NCBI GenBank assembly: GCA_044341025.1
Contig: JBIISM010000014.1
Location: 1-57,486 of the forward strand
Source: JABMMZ01 sp044341025
Lineage (GTDB): Bacteria; Bacteroidota; Bacteroidia; NS11-12g; UBA955
Reading direction: 5' to 3'
Length of the DNA stretch: 57,486 nt
Part shown: positions 18,349 to 27,511 of the stretch, piece by piece
How positions within the stretch are numbered: the stretch's first letter is position 1
Layout: each line of letters starts with the position of its first letter
Translations under genes and position numbers: made by a program
Notes under the pieces: model-generated
The model's database searches: none
What the model was told of the DNA's origin: nothing
Seen by the model: only the letters and a program-made list of their open reading frames with translations

Positions 18349-19740
18349 TTACTCTATTTTTATTACAAGTTTTTCTTCCCATGATGCCTTTAAATACAAG
18401 ACTTTTTCGTATATAGGACTTGTATTTTTATTCATTTTAAATGGATTAAATTCACTTTCATAATTATGCTTATAAATTTCTATATTATATACCCCTGCTT
18501 CATAATATTCATCTAAAGAATTTAAATTATATTTTATACTTAATAATTTACCATCTTTAAATATTTTCATATCATAAAAATGATTTGTGGTATCTATAAA
18601 AATAATATTTAAATGTGATAACTTTTGCTCTTCAATTATATTTTTACCACTTAAATTCAGTGTATCCCGTATTGCGTTATTATTATAATTTATAATAAGA
18701 GTATCTGGTTTTGTATTTAAAGTCTTTCTAATAAGGTTTAAATAGCTGTTTTCTCTATAATTTTTTGGATCATAGGGTAGTTTATATTCAAGTATATACT
18801 TATTTTTTACTTTTATTATTTTGACGGTACTTATTATCCAATTTTTCAATTCTAATTTTTGATTGAATTTTAGTGTTGTGTCTCTTACTAAATCACTATA
18901 TATTATATTATTTTTTACTATAGAATATTCTGGTGTTATTATTATAATATCACTGCTATCAATTTTAAGTTGAGTTTTTATTTCAGATATATTCTCGTTT
19001 TTATTGTAAGTTATTTTCAAACTTTGTTGACCTTTATCAATGTAAACATCTTTTATCAAAAATGGCTTATGCCAATCAATCAAACTGACGCTATAATTAC
19101 TGTCGCTCCTTAGGTTTGTAATAAAATTTATTGGTTCACATACATCGGGCTTGTTGTCGTTGTTGTTGTCTGTATACAACCATAAATTGTATGCGCTATC
19201 CTTTATGCCTCTAAAAACAACCTCATCTGTTTCGACGGCTAAAGTATACTCTGTGTTGAATGCCCTAAAGCTATCGCTGCCTATATTATTGTTTACAGAA
19301 GCTTTAATGTTTTTGAATTCTTTTATATTGGGTATTTGTATCTTTATAAAGCTTGAATCTTTTAATCCGTTGACCGAAAAAATCGTATTGAGTTTATAAT
19401 TGTTGCCTGCATTGTTATCTACTATAGCTCCGTTTATAATTAAGTTATAGCTTGTGTTTTCTTTAAGGGCGGTATCTAGTTCTATTGTAACTTTTCTGTT
19501 CTGGCTACTTATTTTCAGGGTGCTGTGTTTGGGAATTAAAGAGATGTTTTTTTCTGCATTGTTTAAACTGATATATTCATCAAATTCGAGGACAATTTCC
19601 TTGTCTGTAAAACCATCTCTTTTAAGGTTGGTCTTTACCAATATTGGCGCCCGTTCGTCAACAGGACCGCCACCCAGGGTGCCTACATTGGCGCACGAAC
19701 CCATCAGGAACAGAACAGTAATGATTGTTATATACCTCAT
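18349..19740 (-). CDS. Lipoprotein with N-terminal bacterial Ig-like (SbsA-type) domain
   Basis: A 463-residue lipoprotein: signal MRYITIITVLFLMGSC with lipobox LMGSC, followed by GGGPVDERAPILVKT, which opens an SbsA/Big_5-type Ig domain (about 30-130). The remaining residues are beta-rich and lack known motifs. Proteins beginning with GGP(x)D and this Ig fold are common Bacteroidota surface or periplasmic lipoproteins of unknown role. Its ATG overlaps the mnmG stop in an ATGA, so it is translationally coupled as the last gene of the M16-mnmG operon. Confidence 0.8.
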   Translation of the reverse strand: MRYITIITVLFLMGSCANVGTLGGGPVDERAPILVKTNLKRDGFTDKEIVLEFDEYISLNNAEKNISLIPKHSTLKISSQNRKVTIELDTALKENTSYNLIINGAIVDNNAGNNYKLNTIFSVNGLKDSSFIKIQIPNIKEFKNIKASVNNNIGSDSFRAFNTEYTLAVETDEVVFRGIKDSAYNLWLYTDNNNDNKPDVCEPINFITNLRSDSNYSVSLIDWHKPFLIKDVYIDKGQQSLKITYNKNENISEIKTQLKIDSSDIIIITPEYSIVKNNIIYSDLVRDTTLKFNQKLELKNWIISTVKIIKVKNKYILEYKLPYDPKNYRENSYLNLIRKTLNTKPDTLIINYNNNAIRDTLNLSGKNIIEEQKLSHLNIIFIDTTNHFYDMKIFKDGKLLSIKYNLNSLDEYYEAGVYNIEIYKHNYESEFNPFKMNKNTSPIYEKVLYLKASWEEKLVIKIE

Positions 19741-21590
19741 CTTCCTAAATGTACCAATAGGACAGAAATGTCTGATGGTGAAACCCCGCTAATCCTTGAA
19801 GCCTGTCCGATATTCTCAGGCTTTATTTTGTTCAATTTTTCTCTACTCTCAAGACTTAATGTTTTTAAAAGTGAATAATCTATATCTGGACTTAATTTCA
19901 GGTGTTCTAATTTTAATACTTTCTCTACCAGTTGTTTTTCTTTCTCAATATAGCTTTCGTATTTGATCAGAATCTGTGCTTCTTCTTTTATCTCATACGC
20001 TTCATTTGATATGCGATCATAAATTGGGTCGAAATCTTCTAACTCAATTTGAGGCCTTAACACCAGTTTATCTAATTTTACTTTTTGTTCAATGGTATTT
20101 GTTCCTTTTGCCATCAAGAGCTTGTTCACTTCATTGGGTTCGCAAGAATGATTCTTTATGTAATGAATTAAACCCTTAACCTTATTGGCCTTATCTTCTA
20201 AAGCATGTATTCTAGCGTCTTTTGCTAGGCCTATTGCATTGCCTAGGTGTGTTAATCTTTCGTCGGCATTGTCTTGTCGTAGCAATATTCTAAATTCGGC
20301 TCGAGAGGTAAACATTCTATATGGCTCCTCCGTTCCTTTGTTTATTAAATCATCTATGAGAACGCCGATATACGCATCCGACCTCTTTAAGATGAACTCT
20401 TCTTTATTGTTGAGATTTAAATGCGCGTTTATGCCTGCCATTAAACCTTGGCAAGCCGCTTCTTCATATCCGGTTGTTCCATTTATTTGCCCCGCAAAGT
20501 ACAAATTGTCAATTAGCTTTGTTTCTAAAGATGCCTTTAGCTGCGTTGGTTGGAAGAAGTCGTACTCAATTGCATAACCCGGTCGGAAGATCTTTGCCTG
20601 TTTAAATCCCGGTATTTGTCTTATTGCCTTCTCTTGTATGTCTTCAGGTAGTGAAGTTGAAAACCCGTTTATATACATTTCGACGGTCTTCCATCCTTCT
20701 GGCTCAACAAATATTTGGTGTCTGTCTCTTTCTGCAAAGCGGTTAATCTTGTCTTCAATGGAAGGGCAATAACGGGGCCCTAGTCCTGATATGCTGCCAT
20801 TAAACATCGGAGACCTATCAAAACCTTCTCTTAGTATCTCGTGCACATTCTCATTGGTGTATGTTATGTAACAAGGCAACTGCTGTTCAAGGGGCTTTGT
20901 GCTATTAGAGAATGAGAATTTGCCTGGATTAACATCGCCATCTTGCTTTTCCATTAGTGTATAATCAAGTGAGCGACCATCAATGCGTGGCGGGGTTCCT
21001 GTTTTCATTCTACCGGCCTGGAACCCCAAGCGCACCAAGTCTTCTGTTATGCCAACGCTGTTTGCCTCCGCCATTCTGCCCCCACCAAAGTTTTTTGTCC
21101 CTATATGAATCAGTCCATTTAAAAATGTCCCGCTCGTTACCACAATACACTTACCGAACACTTCATACCCCATTCCTGTTTTAACAGAGTCTGCTCTTCC
21201 ATTTTTTTCTGTTATAGAAACTACGTTGTCCTGCATGAAGTCGACATTTTGGTTTGATTCTAGTTCTAATCTCCACTCTTCCGAGAATCTCATGCGGTCA
21301 GATTGCGCTCTTGGACTATACATTGCAGCCCCTTTTGAGCGGTTTAGCATTCTGAATTGTAGCATTGTTTTGTCTGTAATAATGCCCGACATACCGCCAA
21401 GGGCATCTATTTCCCTGATTATTTGACCCTTAGCCACACCTCCCATTGCGGGATTACAGCTCATCTTTGCAATGGTTTCCATGTTCATGGTAATTAGAAG
21501 TACCTTAGAACCCATTGTAGCTGCTGCATGCGCCGCTTCACAACCAGCATGACCTGCACCTATAACTATAACATCGTATTCCTTTTTCAT
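19737..21590 (-). CDS. mnmG: tRNA uridine-5-carboxymethylaminomethyl modification enzyme MnmG
   Basis: A 617-residue FAD enzyme (formerly GidA) that, with MnmE, installs the cmnm5 group on wobble U34 of tRNAs. Visible motifs: the dinucleotide-binding VIVIGAGHAGCEAAHAAA near residue 10, SCNPAMGGVAKGQ, GTFLNGLIHIG, RMKTGTPPRID, a GPRYCPSIEDKI segment and the C-terminal helical domain (GQASRISGVSPSDISVLLVH). Length is normal. It begins one base after the ybeY stop and overlaps the next lipoprotein gene. mnmG is a frequent neighbour of oriC in bacteria, relevant to the parS sites just upstream. Confidence 0.97.
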   Translation of the reverse strand: MKKEYDVIVIGAGHAGCEAAHAAATMGSKVLLITMNMETIAKMSCNPAMGGVAKGQIIREIDALGGMSGIITDKTMLQFRMLNRSKGAAMYSPRAQSDRMRFSEEWRLELESNQNVDFMQDNVVSITEKNGRADSVKTGMGYEVFGKCIVVTSGTFLNGLIHIGTKNFGGGRMAEANSVGITEDLVRLGFQAGRMKTGTPPRIDGRSLDYTLMEKQDGDVNPGKFSFSNSTKPLEQQLPCYITYTNENVHEILREGFDRSPMFNGSISGLGPRYCPSIEDKINRFAERDRHQIFVEPEGWKTVEMYINGFSTSLPEDIQEKAIRQIPGFKQAKIFRPGYAIEYDFFQPTQLKASLETKLIDNLYFAGQINGTTGYEEAACQGLMAGINAHLNLNNKEEFILKRSDAYIGVLIDDLINKGTEEPYRMFTSRAEFRILLRQDNADERLTHLGNAIGLAKDARIHALEDKANKVKGLIHYIKNHSCEPNEVNKLLMAKGTNTIEQKVKLDKLVLRPQIELEDFDPIYDRISNEAYEIKEEAQILIKYESYIEKEKQLVEKVLKLEHLKLSPDIDYSLLKTLSLESREKLNKIKPENIGQASRISGVSPSDISVLLVHLGR

Positions 21591-21591
21591 A

Positions 21592-22023
21592 CTATTGTTC
21601 CACGTGGAACGCTTTTAAATATTGGTTTATGTATATTTTTTCCACTTCTCTCATTTTGTCGCTTTCGCTTTTTGACTTGTCCTTATATCCTACCATATGA
21701 AGTATTCCATGGAATACCACACGCGATAGTTCCACGTGGAACAATTCTTTATAAAGCTTAGCATTTTCTTCCACTCTTTCAATGCTTATATATATTTCCC
21801 CTTCTAAGACACTTTCTTCACTATAGTCGAAAGTTATTATGTCTGTGTAGTAATCATGTTGAAGCGATTGTTTGTTGATCTCAAGAATCTTTTCGTCATT
21901 TACGAGGATGTAATCTATATTTCCGATTTTGTAGCCATGTTCTTTTGCTATAGCTTTTATGACAATTTTTAATGCCGAAGCTTTTTCACCTATAGACCTT
22001 CTCTTGCCGTTAAACTTTATCAT
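21592..22023 (-). CDS. ybeY: Endoribonuclease YbeY
   Basis: A 143-residue zinc-dependent RNase of the UPF0054 family, acting in 16S rRNA 3'-end maturation and ribosome quality control. The core motif is VVFHGILHMVGYKD. It retains the first two His ligands, but the usual third His two residues after the Gly-Tyr/Asp stretch is Lys-Asp here, a variant I associate with Bacteroidota. YYTDIITFDY precedes it as in the family. Two perfect parS cores lie within this gene, each encoding Phe-His-Val-Glu. It is packed between the T9SS type B gene (no gap) and mnmG (one base). Confidence 0.92.
   Translation of the reverse strand: MIKFNGKRRSIGEKASALKIVIKAIAKEHGYKIGNIDYILVNDEKILEINKQSLQHDYYTDIITFDYSEESVLEGEIYISIERVEENAKLYKELFHVELSRVVFHGILHMVGYKDKSKSESDKMREVEKIYINQYLKAFHVEQ
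21597..21610. promoter_or_regulatory. parS-like ParB-binding site 1
   Basis: GTTCCACGTGGAAC is a perfect 14-bp palindrome matching the ParB/Spo0J target core (consensus TGTTnCACGTGnAACA, 15 of 16 in context). It lies at the very 3' end of ybeY, just before the mnmG start. Confidence 0.8.
21729..21742. promoter_or_regulatory. parS-like ParB-binding site 2
   Basis: A second perfect copy of GTTCCACGTGGAAC, inside ybeY, 132 bp from site 1. Context matches the consensus in 15 of 16 positions. Confidence 0.8.
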
Positions 22024-23790
22024 CTACTTTAGCACAATTATGGTTCCGTCAAAATATTTTATACTTCCATTCAATCCAACAATGGTGGCCCTGTATGCAA
22101 ACACTTCGCTTTCGACGCTTGAGCCGTAGTAAATGCCATACCATTGTGTTTGAATGTCGTTTGTTTCGAAAACCAATTGTCCCCACCTGTTGTATATCTG
22201 ATAGCTGCTCTTGGTGTAATCGATAAACACACCTCTAGGATAAAATGAAGTATTGTATCCATTAATTTGTATTGCATTTGGAAAATATACAATAGGATCT
22301 GCATTTAAGCATTCAATGTTGCTATAACTGGTGTCTTTTCTATTGAATAATAGATTTGCATCATTTTCGATCCCTCTTATGCAGTAGCATATTTGGTCTT
22401 GGTTAATGCTAAAATTTGTTTGATCTACACTTTTGACAACAGTATTGGAATATGTGTTGAGCGTGTTCCACGTGGAACTATTGTTGAAGTTAGCATTATT
22501 AGACAGTAATAGCTCCTGTTTTTGCGTGTTTTTGATAAATTTGTCATACAATGTCCAGCTAAGTAGCTGGTCTCCAGGCGAAACCATTAGAACCGAAAGT
22601 AGAATCGTGCTTGAAATTTGAGATGTGTCAAATATTAAATTGCAGGGCCCTTCGGTGGTAAAATAGTAGCTATAATTTTTACTGTGAACATAAACACTTG
22701 GGTCTGTTATTCTTAGAGCTCCACCGCTTGTGTTAATGCTCTGCCAGAGGGCAAAAGATGCGCTGCCTTCTTTTTTATAAATATTTATTTTTTGTAGTGA
22801 CTTGCCTGTTTCAGTAATTAAAACCAGTTCAACCATACTGTTATAAACGCTTGCCTTGGCAATATAAGAATTTTTGTTGGCCGTAATGCTGCCTGTGCTG
22901 ATGCATATTTTGTTTGACGAAGAGCTTGTGTTGACGTCTAGGTTTTTGTATCCCCTTATATAGAAACAATAAGTATCTCCAAATGAAGAGAAGTTATAAG
23001 TAAAGCTGCTTATGTTTTGTACAACGTTTCCTGCAAGTTTAAATGCGCCGCCGTTGGTGCTTACAAAGATATCGTATGTCGAAACATTCCAACCAATATA
23101 TGGACTCCAACTCAATGTTATGGTTTTCAAACATTGGTTCAATACGCCTTGTATATATATGGTGCGGTGCGGTGAGCTTATTAAGGACGTATTGTTGCAG
23201 CTATCGTATGCGGCAATGCTATAATTTTCAGAGCCCAAGCTTGGATTTCTATTTCCTTGGTCGAGGTATGAGGTTGCATTGGTGTCGGCTATCACTGAAT
23301 TAGTGCCGGTTACATGGTAAATGATATACCCTTTTACATCTGGGCTTGAATTCTTATTCCACCCTAGAATGGTTTTTTGTGTAATCATCTCAACACTTAC
23401 TGAATCAAGGTCTGAATTAATAGGAGGGAGCTTATCTATTAATACAGTATCGCTGAAAATACTGTCAATTCCATTGCAAGATTTATGGTAGATGAGGTAA
23501 AATTCCCAGCTTTTTAAGTTGCTTAACTTTATAGTTAAGTTGCTTAAAATAAATGAGTTATATTGTCCAAGTCTTTGAAAAACAGCCAAATTGTTGTCTC
23601 TTCCGTACAAGTCAAAATGAGTGAATGTTCCACAGGTATCTGTGGGCTTATTCCATTGTAATTCAAGCGTAGAATCTAATCTATTAAGACACGCACGTCG
23701 CATTTTAGGTCTATTTTCTACTCCTAGTAGGTTGTAAATAGACCCAATACTTATTAAGCTCAATATATAAATTTTACATCTCACCGGCAA
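22024..23790 (-). CDS. Secreted FnIII-like protein with T9SS type B (gliding-associated) C-terminal domain
   Basis: A 588-residue exported protein. A hydrophobic signal (CKIYILSLISIGSIYNLL) precedes fibronectin III-like repeats (about 30-500; paired strands such as LELQWNKP, KTILGWNKNSSPDVKGYIIY and KTITLSWSPYIGWNVSTYDI). The last 90 residues form a gliding-motility-associated C-terminal domain: YFPNAIQING, YQIYNRWGQLVFET, WYGIYYGSSVESEVFAYRA and a final DGTIIVL strand. Such proteins are secreted by the type IX system and are often found with SprF-like partners, none seen here. The start is a TTG at 23790, overlapping the upstream M16 gene by 17 bases; a GTG at 23784 is an alternative. It directly abuts ybeY. 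Confidence 0.85.
   Translation of the reverse strand: MPVRCKIYILSLISIGSIYNLLGVENRPKMRRACLNRLDSTLELQWNKPTDTCGTFTHFDLYGRDNNLAVFQRLGQYNSFILSNLTIKLSNLKSWEFYLIYHKSCNGIDSIFSDTVLIDKLPPINSDLDSVSVEMITQKTILGWNKNSSPDVKGYIIYHVTGTNSVIADTNATSYLDQGNRNPSLGSENYSIAAYDSCNNTSLISSPHRTIYIQGVLNQCLKTITLSWSPYIGWNVSTYDIFVSTNGGAFKLAGNVVQNISSFTYNFSSFGDTYCFYIRGYKNLDVNTSSSSNKICISTGSITANKNSYIAKASVYNSMVELVLITETGKSLQKINIYKKEGSASFALWQSINTSGGALRITDPSVYVHSKNYSYYFTTEGPCNLIFDTSQISSTILLSVLMVSPGDQLLSWTLYDKFIKNTQKQELLLSNNANFNNSSTWNTLNTYSNTVVKSVDQTNFSINQDQICYCIRGIENDANLLFNRKDTSYSNIECLNADPIVYFPNAIQINGYNTSFYPRGVFIDYTKSSYQIYNRWGQLVFETNDIQTQWYGIYYGSSVESEVFAYRATIVGLNGSIKYFDGTIIVLK
22465..22478. promoter_or_regulatory. parS-like ParB-binding site 3
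   Basis: A third perfect GTTCCACGTGGAAC, inside the T9SS type B gene. Here the palindrome is read in a different codon phase (Ser-Thr-Trp-Asn), so protein conservation does not explain it. Confidence 0.8.
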
Positions 23791-25024
23791 CGCAATACAT
23801 TAACGTTTTTGTGTCCAAATAATTGTTGGCGCATTCTCTTATTTCTTCTGCAGTAATCTCTGAAATTGATTTAAAGAATTCTGTGTAATAATTGTAATTG
23901 TTGTCTATTTCTAAAAATGTTTTAAATCTGTCGCTGATATTAAAACCCCCATCAAAATTTCTAGACACTGCACCCAATAAGTAGTTTTTAGCAACCGTAA
24001 GCTCTTCTAATTCAATTAATTCAGTTTTAAGTTTAGATATTTCTAATAGTATTTCTTCTTTAACCTGTTCTGTTAATTTGTTGTTGCATTCACTGCTAAT
24101 CTTAAATATGCTAAACGACCTAAATGGCGATATGCTTGAATGTATTCCATAGGTTAGCCCTTTCTCTTCACGAATGTTTTTCATTAATCTTGAGCCAAAA
24201 TAGCCACCCAAAATCAAATTTAAAAGCGTTATTTTGAAAAAATCGGGGTGTTTCTTGGATGGAAATTTCTTTCCTAGCCTAATTGAATTCTGTGTGCTGC
24301 CAGGTTTTAGTGTAAGCGTATCCAAATCCTCCATGTTTGGCTCTAGATCTGGAGTTTTTTGTTCTATGAAAATTGATTTTTCAAAGCCTAATTCTTGCAA
24401 TATGTCTTCGATATCGACAGATTCCGATCCGGTAAAAATAAAATATGGATTCTTAACTTTTGTTTCTAAATAATTCAACAATATTAATGGATTTAGCTCC
24501 TCTATTATCTGTAGTTCTAGTGGTATTGAATACGGGTGCTTTGATCCAAATATCATCTGATTTATTTGCCTATTGGCTAAGTAGTTTGTTTTATTTAGAT
24601 TTATATTTAACTCACTCTTCTTTTTGTTTTTAAGTATGTTTACCTCATCCAATGGATAAGAACAATAATCGATACAATCTTTAACGATTTTTACCAATGG
24701 TTTTATGTTTTCGGTTAACCCGTATATTGTAACTGATGAGGTATAGTAATCACATCCTTTAAAAACAAACCCCCCCAACATGTCAATCTCGTCAGCTATT
24801 GTTTGTGCTGTTTTTTCATTTGTGCCACTAAACAATAATTCCATTGCATAAATGCCCGCAAATTTATTTTCTATTAAACCATAGCCTGCATTAGGAAATA
24901 CGATATCAAGCTTAAAGACCCCTTCTTCAGAATTGAGTCTAAAAACATTAGACTCTGAATGCGGATAGCCCGTGTTTATGCGCTCTATGGTTTTAATGTC
25001 TGGTGCTACAATTCTGTTGATCAT
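23774..25024 (-). CDS. M16-family peptidase homolog lacking the zinc motif
   Basis: A 416-residue pitrilysin/M16 fold protein. Where active members carry HxxEH this one reads YAMELLFSGTNE, so the zinc site is absent. It retains the C-terminal features of the family, including REEKGLTYGIHS with the Tyr-containing loop. It matches the catalytically silent partner of two-chain M16B peptidases, in which one subunit carries the zinc and the other helps form the chamber. Its ATG overlaps the stop of the active subunit gene by four bases, supporting a paired complex. Confidence 0.88.
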   Translation of the reverse strand: MINRIVAPDIKTIERINTGYPHSESNVFRLNSEEGVFKLDIVFPNAGYGLIENKFAGIYAMELLFSGTNEKTAQTIADEIDMLGGFVFKGCDYYTSSVTIYGLTENIKPLVKIVKDCIDYCSYPLDEVNILKNKKKSELNINLNKTNYLANRQINQMIFGSKHPYSIPLELQIIEELNPLILLNYLETKVKNPYFIFTGSESVDIEDILQELGFEKSIFIEQKTPDLEPNMEDLDTLTLKPGSTQNSIRLGKKFPSKKHPDFFKITLLNLILGGYFGSRLMKNIREEKGLTYGIHSSISPFRSFSIFKISSECNNKLTEQVKEEILLEISKLKTELIELEELTVAKNYLLGAVSRNFDGGFNISDRFKTFLEIDNNYNYYTEFFKSISEITAEEIRECANNYLDTKTLMYCVAGEM

Positions 25025-26256
25025 TTTGTTTTATATTTTAAAACTGCTTGTGTATTATTTAATAAATAATTTGTACAAACTCCTTGAATATCAGCATTTT
25101 GAATATCTTTAATTTTTTCTATATCAGTGTTTGCTAAATTGATATCTCCCAATCTGTATGAATAACACAATGCCATTGCTTTATTTAAGACAGAAGTTTT
25201 GGCAAATAGGTTGCTGGTTAGTGACTTGTTTTTTACTTTTTGTAATTCTTGCTCATTTAGCCCATGCTCAGAAATGTCTTTTAATATTTCTAGAACCGAT
25301 GACTCTGCTAGCTCGAATTCTATTTTATCGTTCAATTTACCTTCAACAACAAATAGACCTTTGTCTATATCGCCTGTGATATAGGCATGAACATGTGAAA
25401 ATATTTCCTTTTCTTTAACCAATATATTTGTAAATCGGGATGATTCAGAACCAGAAAGGATATCCGAAAGCATATCAAAAGCAAAATAGAGAGGATGTAT
25501 TCTATCCACCATATGAAAAGCCATATAAAAAGCATCTTGTGGCACATCTGCATCAATGGTCTTTTCGCACCTGAGAGTAGGTGAGGGCTCTTCAGGATAA
25601 TGGTTCTTGTTAATAGGACCGGCGGGTATACCGCCAAACCATTTTTCACATAGCATAAATGCTTTTTCAAAATCTATATTTCCGGCAATGCACAATACGG
25701 CATTACTTGGATTGTAATACGTTTCAAAAAACTTAATTACTTCTTCTAAGTTTGCATTCTCGATATGCGAAATCTCTTTACCTATTGTTGGCCATTGATA
25801 AGGATGGGTTTTGTATGCTAAAGGCCTTAGATGAAGCCAAGCGTCGCCATAGGGGTGGTTTAAATACCTTTGCTTAAACTCTTCGATTACGACGCCTTTT
25901 TGTGTATTTAAAGATTTTTCAGAGAAATCCAATCTCAACATTCGGTCACTTTCTAGCCATAATGCTGTTTCAATATTATCCGAAGGCAGTGTAATGTAAT
26001 AATTTGTTATATCATTGCTTGTAAATGCGTTGTTTTCTCCACTTGCTTTTTGCAGCGGTGTATCAAAAGATGGTATATTAACAGAGCCCCCGAACATAAG
26101 ATGCTCAAAAAGGTGCGCAAACCCAGTCTTGTTTGGATCCTCATCTCTTGCTCCAACATTATACAATAGATTTGTTACACATAGATTTGTGTTTTGGTCA
26201 TAATGATGGATAAAAGTTAACCCGTTGCTTAAATGTTTAACGTTAAATGATATCAC
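25021..26256 (-). CDS. Zinc-dependent M16-family peptidase (active subunit)
   Basis: A 411-residue M16 peptidase with an intact zinc motif HLFEH (His48, Glu51, His52) in FAHLFEHLMFGGS and the downstream Glu of VVIEEFKQRY. No signal peptide is seen, so it is likely cytoplasmic, although some relatives are periplasmic. The start is a GTG at 26256; it is the first gene of a six-gene operon (M16 active, M16 inactive, T9SS-B protein, ybeY, mnmG, lipoprotein). A -7 box sits four bases upstream of this start. Confidence 0.92.
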   Translation of the reverse strand: MISFNVKHLSNGLTFIHHYDQNTNLCVTNLLYNVGARDEDPNKTGFAHLFEHLMFGGSVNIPSFDTPLQKASGENNAFTSNDITNYYITLPSDNIETALWLESDRMLRLDFSEKSLNTQKGVVIEEFKQRYLNHPYGDAWLHLRPLAYKTHPYQWPTIGKEISHIENANLEEVIKFFETYYNPSNAVLCIAGNIDFEKAFMLCEKWFGGIPAGPINKNHYPEEPSPTLRCEKTIDADVPQDAFYMAFHMVDRIHPLYFAFDMLSDILSGSESSRFTNILVKEKEIFSHVHAYITGDIDKGLFVVEGKLNDKIEFELAESSVLEILKDISEHGLNEQELQKVKNKSLTSNLFAKTSVLNKAMALCYSYRLGDINLANTDIEKIKDIQNADIQGVCTNYLLNNTQAVLKYKTK

Positions 26257-26260
26257 CTTG

Positions 26261-26288
26261 CAAAAATAAGCCTATTCACAAGCTCCAA
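26261..26288 (-). promoter_or_regulatory. Promoter of the M16-ybeY-mnmG operon
   Basis: On the minus strand: TTG (26288-26286), a 17-base spacer and TATTTTTG (26268-26261), an exact TAnnTTTG. The transcript would begin close to or at the GTG start at 26256. Confidence 0.5.
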
Positions 26289-26494
26289 TATGCACCACAA
26301 AATGTGGATACATCAATTAATGACCTAGTTTGCTTAAATTTGTTTTATGAAGATGACAGTTTTTTACTGTGTTTAATTGTACTTCTTTTATCAGCTTGTA
26401 TGTGCTTGACTCCATATATACTTTTAATCTTGCAGCAAAAAGTACGAATGGAGACATGTTTACCGATCAAAAATCAGTTAATATTTTACGGTAA

Positions 26495-27418
26495 TTAAAT
26501 TTCACCCCATTTTTCTAGCTCCTCTGATGTCCAAAGTTCAGGGAAAAATATGCGTCTTTGGTATTTAGGATGCATGTATTTTTTCCAATCACTACCACCA
26601 GTCGCCTCAGCTTTTTTAGGGCCGCTTTCTAAATATTTTTCAGCAGCATGATAGTGTGCCATAACCCAAGTAACATTAACGGTATGGTCATAATGTCTCA
26701 TTGCCTTTACCAATGATTCATTTGATTTAATGTCTTCTGGAAGGCTTTTGAATTTGGACCACAAATTACTTGTGTTGTAGGATTCCATTTTTAGAAGAAA
26801 ATCATTTTTATACTTTTCTTCAAACAAAGTAATTAATGTATTCTTTTTTCCTGTTTTATGATCTTTCCCTGCAGCTTGCCAATATAAGTGGTCATAAGCG
26901 TGTTCAATTGGCGTGTTTCGGTCTATTGTTGCCCTAAATCTAAAGTCGATTAAATTGATAATTTCAGTTGACGCGAATTCTATAAGTCTATATTGTGCGC
27001 TTTGGAATCCAGAAGCGGGCGTTAACGTATTTCTGAACTTCATATATTGTTCAGTTTCCATGCCATCACCCATAATGGTGAAAGAAGAACTTAGCATGTC
27101 AAAATAGCGGCTAATACGCATTAGTTTTTGCGAAAAGAAATCAGCTGTAATTTCACTTCTATTGCTAACCTGATCTATCTCCCATAAAATCATTTTAAAC
27201 AACAATTCATTGATTTGATGGTACATAATAAACACCATTTCATCAGGCAATGTTGTTCTCTGAATTTGCAGACTCAAAAGCGCTTCTGGTTGGATATAAT
27301 CCCAATAGGTTAATGGTTTAGCCCACACCAATCCTTCAAGATGGGTATCGGTATTTTGACCAATAGCTTGATATTTTTCCTCTAAACGCTTTAATATTTG
27401 TTCTTGATTTTCTGTCAT
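26495..27418 (-). CDS. kynA: Tryptophan 2,3-dioxygenase
   Basis: A 307-residue heme enzyme opening the indole ring of L-tryptophan to N-formylkynurenine. Family signatures: LTYWDYIQPEALLSLQ, the substrate-binding helix MYHQINELLFKMILWEIDQ, the SSSFTIMGDG region, and the heme-ligand helix near HYHAAEKYLE followed by the ATGGSDW loop (equivalent to the conserved TGGS). It belongs to the divergent Bacteroidota branch, as shown by the LLFK instead of LWFK variant. It is separated from hppD by 93 bases containing its own promoter. The next kynurenine-pathway genes are not in the window. Confidence 0.88.
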   Translation of the reverse strand: MTENQEQILKRLEEKYQAIGQNTDTHLEGLVWAKPLTYWDYIQPEALLSLQIQRTTLPDEMVFIMYHQINELLFKMILWEIDQVSNRSEITADFFSQKLMRISRYFDMLSSSFTIMGDGMETEQYMKFRNTLTPASGFQSAQYRLIEFASTEIINLIDFRFRATIDRNTPIEHAYDHLYWQAAGKDHKTGKKNTLITLFEEKYKNDFLLKMESYNTSNLWSKFKSLPEDIKSNESLVKAMRHYDHTVNVTWVMAHYHAAEKYLESGPKKAEATGGSDWKKYMHPKYQRRIFFPELWTSEELEKWGEI

Positions 27419-27441
27419 TTTAATTGCGCTAACTTAGCTTT

Positions 27442-27473
27442 CAAATATAGCTTGAATAATTTGTTCAACCCAA
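27442..27473 (-). promoter_or_regulatory. Promoter of the tryptophan 2,3-dioxygenase gene
   Basis: TATATTTG on the minus strand (27449-27442) is an exact -7 box, with TTG candidates at 27473-27471 and 27468-27466. It lies about 23 bases upstream of the ATG. Confidence 0.5.
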
Positions 27474-27511
27474 TTCAAATTTACTTAATGTTTAAACGGA
27501 AAAGAACACTT

